Below the pieces are notes generated by a model. The model saw nothing but the letters and a program-made list of their open reading frames with translations. It had not been told where the DNA came from and did not search any database. From Paeniglutamicibacter sulfureus (GTDB lineage Bacteria > Actinomycetota > Actinomycetes > Actinomycetales > Micrococcaceae), in NCBI RefSeq assembly GCF_039535115.1, contig NZ_BAAAWO010000001.1, positions 3,472,001-3,536,000 of the forward strand: a DNA stretch of 64,000 bases. Direction: 5' to 3'. A program made the translations under genes and the position numbers. Of the stretch, positions 1 to 9,074 are shown piece by piece (position 1 is the first letter of the stretch; each line of letters starts with the position of its first letter).

Positions 1-404
1 GTCAGCCCGGAGGCGATGTATTCCTTGGACCATGCGACGTGCCGGGCCCGGAGATTCTCGATGACCCCTGGCAGGGTCGCCAGGGATTCGCAGCGGAATT
101 GTTCCAGCACTTCAAAGACCAGCCTGGCACTGGGGGAGTGCGGGAGCAGGGCCAGATGCGCGGCGGTGTCCGAATGCAGCACGCGCAGGGCCATCCCATC
201 GGCGGCACCGCGAAACGACGTGAAGCCGGCCCCTGCCGCCGGCGGATAGAGGTGCGGGGCATTGAACGGAAGCACGACGGTGCCGCGGTATGGGCGGGAA
301 CCGAGCAGTTCGAGCCGCGGATCGGCGCCGAGGGCGCGCAGGGACGCTCCGCACAGTTCCCTGATTTCCTGGGCGCGGCGCGCGGGGGCCTGGGCTGCAC
401 TCAT
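1..404 (-). CDS. cobT: CobT-like protein, N-terminal part (runs off left edge)
   Basis: From an ATG at 404 the leftward frame stays open to the window edge (134 codons), so only the N-terminus is present. It resembles CobT, the von Willebrand factor A partner of CobS in aerobic cobaltochelatase: residues 95-108 (LVFEVLEQFRCESL) fit the CobT-type pattern of a conserved 'F..VEQ.R.E' helix, and the preceding part fits the family's beta-rich start. The VWA/metal-binding domain would lie beyond the edge and cannot be checked. It begins 16 nt after the cobS stop, so the two are almost certainly cotranslated behind the IclR gene. Whether it serves cobalamin synthesis or another metal or protein-remodelling task is unknown; no CobN is visible here. 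Confidence 0.75.
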   Translation of the reverse strand, partial: MSAAQAPARRAQEIRELCGASLRALGADPRLELLGSRPYRGTVVLPFNAPHLYPPAAGAGFTSFRGAADGMALRVLHSDTAAHLALLPHSPSARLVFEVLEQFRCESLATLPGVIENLRARHVAWSKEYIASGL

Positions 405-420
405 GGCGTGCCCGGCTTCC

Positions 421-1419
421 CTAGGCCCCGACGGGAACGAGTGCGTAGGACTCGTCGAGTTCGGTGGCCATGGCACGCTGGTAGTACTCGGACACGATGA
501 AGCGCTCGGCCTCGTCGCACTTGTTGACGAAGGAGAGCCTGAAGGCCAGTGCCGGATCGCGGAAGATGGAAACGTTCTGGGCCCAGGTGATCACCGTGCG
601 TGGTGACATCAGGGTGGAGATGTCCCCGGCGGCGAAGCCGTCGCGGGTGAGGTTCGCAACGTCCACCATGGACCGAACCAGCTCCAGTCCGGCAGGGGTT
701 CGTGCCAGCTCGGGAACACGGGAGGCAACGATCCGGACCTCTTCGTCCACCGGAAGGTAGTCGAGGGCGGCAACGATGTTCCACCGGTCCAGCTGGGCGT
801 GGTTCAGCCGCTGCACCCCGTGGTAGAGGCCGTTGAGGTTTCCGAGTCCAACGGTGTTCGCCGTGGCAAAGAGCCGAAAGTGCGGGTGGGGGCGGATCAC
901 GCGGTTCTGGTCGGGTAGCGTGAATCCGCCGTCGCGTTCCAGCAGCCGCTGGACCACGAACATGACATCGGGCCGCCCCGCATCGTATTCGTCGAAGACC
1001 AGGGCCATGGGCTGGACCATGGCCCAGGGAACCACGCCTTCCTGGAACTTGGTGGCCGGCTGGCCGTCCTGGATCACCACGGTGTCCTTGCCGACCAGGT
1101 CGAGCCGGCTGATGTGCCCATCGAGGTTCACCCTCATGAGGGGCCAATTCAGCCGCGCCGCAACCTGCTCGATGTGCGTGGATTTTCCCGTGCCGTGCAA
1201 ACCCTGGATCATGACCCGGCTGTTGTGGGTGAATCCGGCGAGGATGGCCACGGTGACATCCGGGTTGAACCGGTAGGCAGGGTCGATGGCCGGGACGTGG
1301 TCCGAGGTTTCGGTGAACTTGGGGGCCCGCAGGTCGCTGTCGATGCCGAAGGTCTCGCGGACGGAGACCAATTCCTGCTGCGCGAGGGGGGTGGCTTCCG
1401 GGTTCATTTCCCTCACCAT
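421..1419 (-). CDS. cobS: CobS-like AAA+ ATPase (cobaltochelatase small subunit family)
   Basis: 332-residue AAA+ ATPase of the CobS/MoxR class, the usual CobS length. Visible motifs: Walker A GLHGTGKS at about residues 73-80, Walker B ALVFDEYD at about 139-146, sensor-1 FATANT, and the CobS-typical C-terminal half with 'LDRWNIV' and 'ADELDESY'-like end. CobS forms a hexameric ring that, with CobT, drives ATP-dependent cobalt insertion into hydrogenobyrinate a,c-diamide by CobN. The ATG at 1419 overlaps the iclR stop (ATGGTGA); an in-frame ATG at 1407 is an alternative start. Placed between an IclR regulator and a CobT-like gene and divergent from xsc, so a role linked to sulfonate metabolism instead of cobalamin is possible but is only inference. 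Confidence 0.88.
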   Translation of the reverse strand: MVREMNPEATPLAQQELVSVRETFGIDSDLRAPKFTETSDHVPAIDPAYRFNPDVTVAILAGFTHNSRVMIQGLHGTGKSTHIEQVAARLNWPLMRVNLDGHISRLDLVGKDTVVIQDGQPATKFQEGVVPWAMVQPMALVFDEYDAGRPDVMFVVQRLLERDGGFTLPDQNRVIRPHPHFRLFATANTVGLGNLNGLYHGVQRLNHAQLDRWNIVAALDYLPVDEEVRIVASRVPELARTPAGLELVRSMVDVANLTRDGFAAGDISTLMSPRTVITWAQNVSIFRDPALAFRLSFVNKCDEAERFIVSEYYQRAMATELDESYALVPVGA

Positions 1420-2252
1420 CCCGCCGCGATGGGTTCGGACTCCGGGGAACCCAGGTCCGCGTGGTCTTCGATGCGCGAGATGCTCTCGGCCGCTCGGCGA
1501 AGTGCGGGCAGCAACTTGAGCAGGTCCTCCGAGCTCTTGCGCATCATGGGGGCCTGCACCGCGATGCAGAGGTTCGAGCGCCCGGCCGGATTGGGAACCA
1601 GCACCGCCAGGCAAACCAGCCCGTCCAGGTATTCCTGGCGGTCCTCGGCGTATCCGTCGATCCGGATCCGGGCCAGTTCGGCCTCGATTTCCGCTTTGTC
1701 GGTGAGCGTGTGGGCCGTGAAGCGTTGCAGGGGTCCCGTGGCCAGGACGCGTTCGCGCTGGGTGGGCCCGAACTGGGCAAGGATCAGCTTTCCGCTGGCC
1801 GAGCAATGCACCGGCACCCGGGATCCGGGGCCCAGGTGCACGCGCAAGGGCTCGTTGGTCTCGACGCGGTCGAGGTAGATGACCTCGTTGCCGGACAGGG
1901 CGGTGATGTTGCAGCTCTCGCCGATCTCATCGACCAGGCCCCGCAGGATGGCGTGCCGCGTGCCGTGCCGGGTGTCATTGAGCAGCACGTCCTCGGCCAT
2001 GCGGCGCATGCGCGAGCCGGTGCCGTAATGCCTGCCGTCGGACTGCCGGGTCAGCAGGTTGGCGCCTTCGAGTTGTTGCAGCATGCGGTGCAGCGTGGGC
2101 TTCGGAAGTCCCGTTTGGTCCACCAGCGACTGCAAGGTGAAGAGCTGGTCGCGCGTGGTGATCAACTCCAGCAGCGCGAACAGGCGCAGGGCCGGTGTTT
2201 CTCCCTGGACAGCGCCCGCGGGCCCGAGCTCCGGTTCCGTGAGATTTTCCAT
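1413..2252 (-). CDS. IclR-family transcriptional regulator
   Basis: 279 residues. The N-terminal winged helix-turn-helix (about 22-85) contains '[19 protein letters not shown]', the classic IclR recognition helix; the C-terminal effector domain (about 95-265) contains the '[11 protein letters not shown]' and '[17 protein letters not shown]' blocks typical of the family. It is the first gene of the leftward operon with cobS and cobT, and is divergent from xsc across 191 bp, so it probably controls both directions in response to a sulfonate or its breakdown product. The ATG at 2252 is the natural start. Confidence 0.93.
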   Translation of the reverse strand: MENLTEPELGPAGAVQGETPALRLFALLELITTRDQLFTLQSLVDQTGLPKPTLHRMLQQLEGANLLTRQSDGRHYGTGSRMRRMAEDVLLNDTRHGTRHAILRGLVDEIGESCNITALSGNEVIYLDRVETNEPLRVHLGPGSRVPVHCSASGKLILAQFGPTQRERVLATGPLQRFTAHTLTDKAEIEAELARIRIDGYAEDRQEYLDGLVCLAVLVPNPAGRSNLCIAVQAPMMRKSSEDLLKLLPALRRAAESISRIEDHADLGSPESEPIAAGW

Positions 2253-2443
2253 GATCGATCCAATCTGCCGATGAACGAAGTTTCAATAAATCGTATCAGG
2301 ACGAAGAATAAATGGAATAGGGGCTTGACTGATGTGACGGGAGTCGCATAGCTTTGTCATCAATCCCGTTTTTGGGAGCAGTTCGAATCATTTTTTGAGA
2401 CTTTTCGCGATTGCGAGGTCTTGATCCCCGAAGGAGACTTGTA
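2253..2443. promoter_or_regulatory. Divergent iclR / xsc control region
   Basis: 191-bp AT-richer gap between the divergent starts. A plausible rightward sigma-70-like promoter is TTGACT at 2325-2330 followed 18 nt later by TAGCTT (2349-2354). The xsc ribosome site AAGGAGAC lies at about 2431-2438. An IclR operator is expected here but I could not single out one convincing palindrome. Confidence 0.5.
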
Positions 2444-4249
2444 ATGACTGAAAAGGCCACATCCCGCGAGGTCGTCCAGGGCGCGCAGAAGATGACGTCG
2501 TCGGAAGCCTTCGTTGAGACGCTGGTGTCCAACGACGTCACCGACATCTTCGGCATCATGGGCTCCGCCTTCATGGACGCCATGGATATCTTCGCCCCGG
2601 CCGGCATCCGCCTGGTACCCGTCGTGCACGAACAGGGCGCCGCCCACATGGCCGACGGCTACGCACGCGCTTCCGGCCGCCACGGCGTGGTCATCGGGCA
2701 GAACGGCCCGGGCATCTCCAACTGCGTCACCGGCATCGCCGCCGCCTACTGGGCACACAGCCCGGTCGTCATCATCACCCCGGAAGCCGGAACCAACACC
2801 ATCGGCCTGGGCGGCTTCCAGGAGGCCAACCAACTCCCGATGTTCCAGGAATTCACCAAGTACCAGGGCCACGTAACCCACCCGAACCGCATGGCCGAAT
2901 TCACCGCCCGCTGCTTCGACCGCGCCATGAGCGAAAACGGCCCGACCCAGCTGAACATCCCGCGCGACTACTTCTACGGCGAATCCATCACCGAGATCCC
3001 CGCCCCGCGCCGCGTTGACCGCGGTGCAGGTGGCACCAAGTCCCTGGACGAGGCCATCGAGTTGCTCAAGACCGCCAAGAACCCTGTCATCGTTTCCGGC
3101 GGCGGCGTGGTCATGGCAGACGGTGTCGAGGAAGCCAAGGCCCTGGCCGAGCGGCTCGGTGCACCGGTGGTCAACAGCTACCAGCACAATGACTCCTTCC
3201 CGGCCAGCCATCCGCTGTGGGCCGGCCCGCTGGGTTACCAGGGATCCAAGGCCGGCATGAAGCTGATTTCCCAGGCGGACGTCGTCATCGCCCTGGGCAC
3301 CCGCCTCGGCCCGTTCGGCACCCTGCCGCAGTACGGCCAGGCCTACTGGCCGACCGAGGCCAAGATCATCCAGATCGACGCGGACCACACCAAGCTCGGT
3401 CTGGTGAAGAAGATCGCGGTCGGAATAACCGGCGATGCCAAGGCTGTTGCCATTGAGCTCTCCAAGCGTCTCGAGGGCATCGAACTTGCATCGGATGCGA
3501 CCAAAGCCGAACGCGCAGCGAACATCAAAGCCGAAAAGGAAGCCTGGGAGCAGGAGCTTTCCGAGTGGACCCACGAGCAGGACGAGTACTCGCTCGACGT
3601 GATCGCCGAGGCCGAAGGCGAAGAGGGCAACTGGCTGCACCCGCGCCAGGTGTTGCGCGAACTTGAAAAGGCCATGCCGGAGGACGTCATGATCTCCACC
3701 GACATCGGAAACATCAACTCCGTGGCGCACAGCTACCTGCGCTTCGAGAAGCCGCGCAGCTTCTTCGCCCCCATGTCCTTCGGGAACTGCGGCTACGCGC
3801 TGCCGACCATGATCGGTGCCAAGGCCGCGGCGCCGCACCGCCCGGCCATCGCCTACGCGGGCGACGGCGCCTGGGCCATGAGCATGGGCGAGGTCCTCAC
3901 CGCGGTCCGCCACGACCTGCCGGTCACCGCGATCGTCTTCCGCAACCGCCAGTGGGGCGCGGAGAAGAAGAACCAGGTCGAGTTCTACAACCGCCGCTTC
4001 ATCGCCGGAGAGCTGGACAACGGCGAATCCTTCGCCGAGATGGCCCGCAGCATGGGCGCCGAGGGCATCGTCGTGGACAAGCTGGAAAACGTCGGGGCGG
4101 CACTCAAGGAAGCCCTGAACAACCAGATGGTCGACGGCAAGACCACCGTCATCGAGATCATGTGCACCCGCGAACTGGGCGACCCGTTCCGCCGCGACGC
4201 GCTCTCCACCCCGGTCCGCCACCTGGAGAAGTACAAGGACTACGTCTAA
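2444..4249 (+). CDS. xsc: Sulfoacetaldehyde acetyltransferase
   Basis: 601 residues, full length for Xsc. This ThDP enzyme converts sulfoacetaldehyde plus phosphate to acetyl phosphate and sulfite, the desulfonation step in taurine, isethionate and related C2-sulfonate catabolism. The N-terminus (FGIMGSAFMDAMDIF), 'VVHEQGAAHMADGYAR', 'LNIPRDYFYG' and the C-terminus 'IMCTRELGDPFRRDAL' are the blocks that separate Xsc from acetolactate synthases. The ThDP-binding region GDGAW starts near residue 472. Start chosen at the ATG 2444, with AAGGAGAC 6 nt upstream; a longer in-frame GTG reading has no ribosome site. No phosphate acetyltransferase (pta), sulfite exporter or taurine aminotransferase gene follows, which is unusual for xsc operons. 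Confidence 0.97.
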   Translation: MTEKATSREVVQGAQKMTSSEAFVETLVSNDVTDIFGIMGSAFMDAMDIFAPAGIRLVPVVHEQGAAHMADGYARASGRHGVVIGQNGPGISNCVTGIAAAYWAHSPVVIITPEAGTNTIGLGGFQEANQLPMFQEFTKYQGHVTHPNRMAEFTARCFDRAMSENGPTQLNIPRDYFYGESITEIPAPRRVDRGAGGTKSLDEAIELLKTAKNPVIVSGGGVVMADGVEEAKALAERLGAPVVNSYQHNDSFPASHPLWAGPLGYQGSKAGMKLISQADVVIALGTRLGPFGTLPQYGQAYWPTEAKIIQIDADHTKLGLVKKIAVGITGDAKAVAIELSKRLEGIELASDATKAERAANIKAEKEAWEQELSEWTHEQDEYSLDVIAEAEGEEGNWLHPRQVLRELEKAMPEDVMISTDIGNINSVAHSYLRFEKPRSFFAPMSFGNCGYALPTMIGAKAAAPHRPAIAYAGDGAWAMSMGEVLTAVRHDLPVTAIVFRNRQWGAEKKNQVEFYNRRFIAGELDNGESFAEMARSMGAEGIVVDKLENVGAALKEALNNQMVDGKTTVIEIMCTRELGDPFRRDALSTPVRHLEKYKDYV

Positions 4250-4290
4250 ACCGCAGTTCCATCCGCACGACCCCGTGGCGGGGGAGCACA

Positions 4291-4316
4291 GCCGGAGGGT
4301 GCCCGCACCCTCCGGC
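4291..4316 (+). terminator. Hairpin after xsc
   Basis: A 12-bp perfect inverted repeat (4291-4302 with 4305-4316) 41 nt after the xsc stop. It has no clear U-run, but it separates xsc from the next gene, which has its own ribosome site. Confidence 0.6.
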
Positions 4317-4443
4317 GCACTTCCGGCCACCCCCCCCCAGACATTGAACCCAGACATTTAACATCGGCAATTCGGCCGGGCACCACACGCGGACAGCGAC
4401 GTCCGCCGACGGGTGAGCGGCAAGCAAGAGAGTGGAGCGTGAA

Positions 4444-5781
4444 ATGAGCACAACGAGTCCGGAACATGTGGTCGTCATCGGTGCGGGCATGGTCGGCCTG
4501 TCCACCGCCTGGTACCTGCAGGAACGCGGCGTCAAGGTCACCATCCTGGACCGGGACGGCGTGGCCGCGGGTTCCTCCTGGGGCAACGCCGGGTGGCTCA
4601 CCCCGGCACTGACCCTGCCGCTGAGCGAACCCTCGGTGCTTACCTACGGCCTGAAGACCATGTTCGACCCGGCCTCCCCGCTCTACATCCCGCTCTCCGC
4701 CAAGCCTTCGCTGATCCGCTTCCTGCTGGGCTTTGCCCGGCATTGCACCCCGGGCAAGTGGCGCGAGGCCATGGCCGTCTTCAGTGAGATCGGCGCCACC
4801 GGGCTGGACGCCTTCGACGAGATCTCAGAGGGCAGCACCATCAGCAGGATCGGGCAGGCGGGCTCCGTCAATGGGACCGGCGTCCCGGCCAACGACGGGG
4901 GCACCGCGACGCTGGGGACCGGCGTGGTGGAACCCACCCGCCCGGCCGAGCCCTTCCTGACCGGATTCAAGAACTTCAAGGACCGCGACGGGCTGCTCCA
5001 CGAATTCGAGGGCATCCGCGCCGCCGGCGGCGAGGTCGAATTCGACCTGATGAGCGCGGCGGAAATCCGTGACATCGAACCGACCCTGGGGGACGGTGTC
5101 CAGGCGGGTGTCGCGATCCACCACCAGCGCTTCATCAACCCGCCCAAGTTCATGGACTCGCTGGCCGATTCGGTGATTGCCCGCGGCGGGGAGATCGTCA
5201 CGGACTTCGAGGTCGCCGACGTGATTGAACACGCCCATGGCGTCGAGGTCGTGGACGCGCAGGGCCGGATCCAGGGTGCCGATGCGGTGGTCATTGCCAC
5301 CGGCGCCTGGCTGGGCAAGCTCGCGCGGAAGTTCGGCGTCAAGCGCGTGGTCCAGGCCGGGCGCGGCTACTCCTTCACCGTGGTCCCCGAGGTCATGCCG
5401 ACGCACCCGATCTACTTCCCCGCCCAGCGTGTGGCCTGCACCCCGCTGGGGGACAGGTTCCGGGTGGCCGGGACCATGGAGTTCCGCGACGCCGACCACC
5501 CGCTGGAGCCCAAGCGCATCGAGGCCATCGTCGCCGCGGCCTCCCCGCTGTTCACCGGCATCAACTGGGAGGACCGCCAGGAGGAATGGGTCGGATCCCG
5601 TCCCTGCACCACCGACGGGCTGCCGCTGATCGGGGCCACCCGATCCTCGCGCGTGCATGTCGCCGGCGGCCACGGCATGTGGGGAGTGGCCCTGGGGCCG
5701 CTGACCGGCAAGATGCTTGCCGCCTCGATCACCGGGGAATCGACCCCGGCCATCATGCGGCACTTCAACCCGTTGCGCTAG
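4444..5781 (+). CDS. DadA-like FAD-dependent amine/D-amino acid dehydrogenase
   Basis: 445 residues. The N-terminal dinucleotide-binding fold shows 'VIGAGMVGLSTAWYLQE' (residues about 7-23) and the C-terminus has the DAO-superfamily 'GLPLIGATRSSRVHVAGGHGMWG' closing block (cut here into parts: GLPLIGAT, AGGHGMWG). These enzymes oxidise amino acids or secondary amines and pass electrons to the respiratory chain. Next to xsc, an oxidative deamination giving sulfoacetaldehyde (as the TauY subunit of taurine dehydrogenase does) is an attractive inference; substrate is not provable from sequence. A near-duplicate lies at 36682-37959. Compared with it, this copy has a Gly/Thr-rich insert of about two dozen residues at about 135-165. 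GGAG ribosome site 9 nt before the ATG. Confidence 0.88.
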   Translation: MSTTSPEHVVVIGAGMVGLSTAWYLQERGVKVTILDRDGVAAGSSWGNAGWLTPALTLPLSEPSVLTYGLKTMFDPASPLYIPLSAKPSLIRFLLGFARHCTPGKWREAMAVFSEIGATGLDAFDEISEGSTISRIGQAGSVNGTGVPANDGGTATLGTGVVEPTRPAEPFLTGFKNFKDRDGLLHEFEGIRAAGGEVEFDLMSAAEIRDIEPTLGDGVQAGVAIHHQRFINPPKFMDSLADSVIARGGEIVTDFEVADVIEHAHGVEVVDAQGRIQGADAVVIATGAWLGKLARKFGVKRVVQAGRGYSFTVVPEVMPTHPIYFPAQRVACTPLGDRFRVAGTMEFRDADHPLEPKRIEAIVAAASPLFTGINWEDRQEEWVGSRPCTTDGLPLIGATRSSRVHVAGGHGMWGVALGPLTGKMLAASITGESTPAIMRHFNPLR

Positions 5782-5809
5782 GTCGCGCTCCAAGCCATCA
5801 AACAAAAGT

Positions 5810-5857
5810 GGTGTGGCCCTTTCGATCCTTGGCTATGGGCGTCGGGAGGGCCACACC
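5810..5857. terminator. Inverted repeat between convergent genes
   Basis: An 11-bp perfect repeat (5810-5820 and 5847-5857) around a 26-nt loop lies between the convergent FAD oxidoreductase and HAD phosphatase genes. It probably acts as a weak bidirectional terminator. Confidence 0.5.
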
Positions 5858-5868
5858 GCGTCAGGGTG

Positions 5869-6552
5869 CTAGTTGTTGATGGAAACCCGCAGCGTCCCCA
5901 TAGGCGTGCGGGAGACTGCAATCTGGCTGAGCGACTCCACGACGACGTTGGCGTCGAGCGAATTGGAGCCATACGTTCCCGTGACCGCCAATGTTCCGGC
6001 ACCTGCGGCCTTCCCGGCGCTGATCCCGGCGGGTGCGTCCTCGACGACCAGACAACGGGCGATGTCCACACCCAGCCGTTCGGCCGCCAACAGGAAGCCC
6101 TCGGGGGAGGGCTTGCCCGTAGTGATCTGGTCAGCGGTGACCATGTGCTCCGGTTGCCCCAGGGAGGCTGCGCCCATGCGGGCCGCGGCCAGCGCGCTGG
6201 TGCAGGATGTCACGATCGTCCAGGATTCGGCCGGAAGGCTCTGCAGCAACTCCCGAACCCCGTCCTTCACTTGAATTCCGTCCGTGTCCTGGATCTCCAG
6301 GCGTGCAATCAGCTCGAGGGCCTCGGCCCGGCGCGATTCCGCGATGAGTTCGTTGACCAGGCTTTGCGCCGTCAATCCATGGACGGTATGCCGATAGCCG
6401 GAGAGCCCCATCAGTCCGCCCCAGGAGGTCCAGGCACGCTCGGTGGCGACGGTGGAATCGATGAGAGTCCCGTCGAGGTCGAAGAGGATGGCTTGCACAT
6501 CGAAATGCGTCGTCGATTCATGGCCGGATCGTTCCGGCGAGGCGTTTGTCAT
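5869..6552 (-). CDS. HAD-family sugar-phosphate phosphatase
   Basis: 227 residues from the ATG at 6552, which has AAGGGAA 6 nt upstream; longer readings lack a ribosome site. HAD motif I is FDLDGTL with both catalytic aspartates, motif II is the threonine/serine in 'TSCTS', motif III is 'KPSPEGF', and motif IV is 'VVEDAPAGISAG'. The helical cap insert after motif I places it in the beta-phosphoglucomutase/sugar-phosphatase subfamily. Third gene of the leftward SorC-xylulokinase operon (19 nt after xylB), so it likely removes a phosphate from a polyol or pentose-phosphate side product. Exact substrate unknown. Confidence 0.88.
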   Translation of the reverse strand: MTNASPERSGHESTTHFDVQAILFDLDGTLIDSTVATERAWTSWGGLMGLSGYRHTVHGLTAQSLVNELIAESRRAEALELIARLEIQDTDGIQVKDGVRELLQSLPAESWTIVTSCTSALAAARMGAASLGQPEHMVTADQITTGKPSPEGFLLAAERLGVDIARCLVVEDAPAGISAGKAAGAGTLAVTGTYGSNSLDANVVVESLSQIAVSRTPMGTLRVSINN

Positions 6553-6571
6553 GTATTTCCCTTCGGAAAGG

Positions 6572-7960
6572 CTAGATGCCATAGGTGGCGATGCGAGCGG
6601 CAGTGAAGCGCCCGCGAACCTCGGCGGCCCATGATGCGCCGGTGGGTTCATAGGTCTGCTCGGTGGAGCGGGTCCACGTGGGCGGTTCGGTCGCCCCGCT
6701 CAGCGCCCAAGCGGCCTGGCGGGCGGCGCCGAGTGCCACGTACTCGGCCGACGGTGGAACGACCACTTCGGTGTCGAAAATTTCCGCGGCCGCGCGACGC
6801 ACGGACCGGGACATTGAGCCGCCGCCGATCAACACGATGCGCTTGGCGCTGACTCCCTGGGCACGCAGTCTCTCCAGCGCGTCGGACAGCGTGCACAACA
6901 GCCCAAGGACAGATGCGCGGGCCATGTTTTCGGGGGTCAGGTTGGCTCGGGTCAGGCCCGTCATGGTGCCCGTTGCGTGGGGCAGGTCCGGGGTTCGCTC
7001 GCCGTCTAGGTAGGGAATCAACGTCAGACCGCCGGCGTCGGGGGCTCCGGCAGAGGCCAGGGCATCCAATTCGTCCAGGTCGACGTTGAGCATCCGGGAG
7101 CTGGCGGACAGGGTCCGGGCCGCATTGATCGTGGCCAACAGCGGCAGGTTGTGGCCCGTGGCGTCCGCGAAGCCCGCCACGGCTCCGCTGGGATCTTGGA
7201 TGCGGGCCGCCGACGGCGCGAAGACCGTTCCGCTGGTTCCGATGCTGATGACCACCTCGCCGGGCACCAAGCCCAGCCCCAGGGCCGCGCCGGCGTTGTC
7301 CCCGCAGCCGGCGGCGATCAGGGCGCCGGAGGACGTTCTTCCCGCGGCCTCGGCCGGAGCCAGTACCCGGGGAAGGCGAGGTGAGCGGCCGAAGGCCAGT
7401 CGCAGTATGTCGTCGCGGTACCGGCCCTCGGGCACGGAATAGTAGCCCGTGCCGGAGGCGTCGGACCGATCGGTCGTCGCGGTTTCGGGGCGCCCGGCAA
7501 GCCTCCAGGTCAGCCAGTCGTGGGGCAGCATGACCTGGTCGACCCGGTCGGCCAACTCGGGATGATTCTCGGCGAGCCAGGCCAACTTGGTGACTGTGAA
7601 GGAGGGGACCGGGACGATGCCGATTTCCCTGGCCCAGGACTCCGCACCCAACGCCTCGCGCAGCGCCTTGGCCTGCGGGGCCGAGCGGGTGTCGTTCCAC
7701 AGCAGCGCGTCGTGGACCGGGGTTCCGGAGGCATCCAGCGCCACCATGCCGTGCTGCTGGGCGCTGACCGACAAGGCGGCGACGTCGTCCAGGTCCCCCT
7801 GCGATGCCAGGGCCTCCCACCAGCGTTCCGGGTTGACGCTCGTACCGTCGGGGTGTGGGGCGGAAGTCTTGCTCAAGATTTCGCCGGTTTCGGCGTCGAC
7901 CCTCAGGACCTTGGTGCTCTGCGTGGAGGAATCGATTCCGGCGATGACGGTGCGGCTCAT
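6572..7960 (-). CDS. xylB: Xylulokinase (FGGY carbohydrate kinase)
   Basis: 462 residues. FGGY-kinase ATPase fold: phosphate-1 loop 'GIDSSTQSTKVLRVD' at the N-terminus, the substrate-loop 'SAQQHGMVALD' and 'LWNDTRS' which are the xylulokinase-type sugar contacts, 'GCGDNAGAALGLG', and the C-terminal adenosine loop 'IGGGSMSRSVRRAAAEIF'. It phosphorylates D-xylulose (or a close ketopentose) to the 5-phosphate for the pentose phosphate pathway. Its ATG overlaps the SorC regulator stop by 4 nt (ATGA). Together with the divergent polyol dehydrogenase it implies oxidation of xylitol or D-arabitol to xylulose, then phosphorylation. Confidence 0.93.
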   Translation of the reverse strand: MSRTVIAGIDSSTQSTKVLRVDAETGEILSKTSAPHPDGTSVNPERWWEALASQGDLDDVAALSVSAQQHGMVALDASGTPVHDALLWNDTRSAPQAKALREALGAESWAREIGIVPVPSFTVTKLAWLAENHPELADRVDQVMLPHDWLTWRLAGRPETATTDRSDASGTGYYSVPEGRYRDDILRLAFGRSPRLPRVLAPAEAAGRTSSGALIAAGCGDNAGAALGLGLVPGEVVISIGTSGTVFAPSAARIQDPSGAVAGFADATGHNLPLLATINAARTLSASSRMLNVDLDELDALASAGAPDAGGLTLIPYLDGERTPDLPHATGTMTGLTRANLTPENMARASVLGLLCTLSDALERLRAQGVSAKRIVLIGGGSMSRSVRRAAAEIFDTEVVVPPSAEYVALGAARQAAWALSGATEPPTWTRSTEQTYEPTGASWAAEVRGRFTAARIATYGI

Positions 7961-8901
7961 GCGTGGTTCTCCAGTAGTCGGGTGGCGAGCGAAAGGTCGG
8001 TGACCAGCGAATCGATGAGGCCCGAGTCGAGGGCCGCGCGGACGGCGGCAGCCTTCGACGCCCCTCCGGCGACGCCGATCACCTCGGGAATGTTGGCCAT
8101 GGCCTCAGCCCCGATGGCGATGCAGCGATCCTGGATGTCATTGACCAGTCCGCCGTCGCGGTCGATGAGGATGGATCCGATATCGGCCTGGACCCTGTGC
8201 TCAACCAGCAGCGCATGGTCGTCCGCGGTGATGGCCGGGTTGTCGAAAAATTGCGAATCCGGAGGAGACCAACTTCCGATGGCAACGAGCGCGAGGGTGA
8301 CGCGGCTGAACTGGTTCATGGTCAGTTGTACGTCGTGCTGCCGCCGGATGGCGGCGGCCGACTCGGCATCCGAGGCGATCAGCGGTGCATAGAGGGTCCA
8401 GCCCCGGGAATTCGCGGCCTCGCCGACACGCCGGATGACCTCGACGCCCGTGGCCTGGAGAGGGCCGGCGACCCCTGCTAGCTGGACGACCTCGCAGGGT
8501 GGCAAGGCGCCGAGCGACCGGGCCAGTTGGCCGAGCGTTCGCCCTGCCGTCATGCCGATGACGTCGTCCGCGGTGGCGATTTCCTCCAGCAGCTGGGCCG
8601 CAACCCGGCCCAGCTCCTCCTGGACGGCTTCGGCGGAGTCGGTGGGGGTCCGCACCACGACGGCACGCTTGAGGCCGTAGCGCCGTTGCAGTTCCAGCGA
8701 GCGCTCCACGTCGACGGGCCCGGGGACGGAAATCTCAAAGGTGACGATCCCGTTTTTCACCGCATCGTCGAGCAGCCGTCCCACCTTGAATCGGCTCAAG
8801 CCGAGTTCCTCCGCGATTTCAACGCGGGTCTTGCCGGCGATGTAGTGTTCGCGGGCGATATGGGCCAGGCGCACGAGTTCGTCGGGGCCGATGGGTGCCA
8901 A
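7957..8901 (-). CDS. SorC/DeoR-type sugar-binding transcriptional regulator
   Basis: 314 residues. N-terminal helix-turn-helix 'KTRVEIAEELGLSRFKVGRLL' (about 19-39) and a C-terminal SorC sugar-phosphate binding domain with 'DVIGMTAGRTLGQLA' and 'VAGGASKAAAVRAAL'. The likely start is TTG at 8901: GAGGAG lies 6 nt upstream and no better ATG is near. First gene of the leftward operon with xylB and the HAD phosphatase, divergent from the dehydrogenase-ABC operon; it is the probable local regulator, binding in the 173-bp gap. Confidence 0.93.
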   Translation of the reverse strand: MAPIGPDELVRLAHIAREHYIAGKTRVEIAEELGLSRFKVGRLLDDAVKNGIVTFEISVPGPVDVERSLELQRRYGLKRAVVVRTPTDSAEAVQEELGRVAAQLLEEIATADDVIGMTAGRTLGQLARSLGALPPCEVVQLAGVAGPLQATGVEVIRRVGEAANSRGWTLYAPLIASDAESAAAIRRQHDVQLTMNQFSRVTLALVAIGSWSPPDSQFFDNPAITADDHALLVEHRVQADIGSILIDRDGGLVNDIQDRCIAIGAEAMANIPEVIGVAGGASKAAAVRAALDSGLIDSLVTDLSLATRLLENHA

Positions 8902-9074
8902 GGAGACTCCTCTGGAAGATGGATTTCCAGACTAGCTTACATTTGCTCACATGAGCATGGGACTTGCACACTTGTGTAAACGTGTTAGATACTTGTGCCA
9001 GTCGTCACGGTCCACCGCCGCACCTGAGGCGGGCGAGTCGCCGTCGAAGCAACCAGAAGAAGGAAGCACAAATC
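8902..9074. promoter_or_regulatory. Divergent control region of the polyol regulon with two candidate operators
   Basis: Two short palindromes sit in tandem: TGCTCA-CA-TGAGCA at 8944-8957 and TTnCACA-CT-TGTGnAA at 8964-8979. Their position between the two starts and close spacing fit SorC-type operators. The ribosome site GAAGGAAG precedes the ATG at 9075. Confidence 0.55.

Noticed and set aside
2360..4357. A 665-codon open frame antisense to xsc
   Set aside because: High-GC codon bias keeps the opposite strand open. The sense strand is a full Xsc with ribosome site; the antisense protein is Gly/Val/Asp-rich with no domain.
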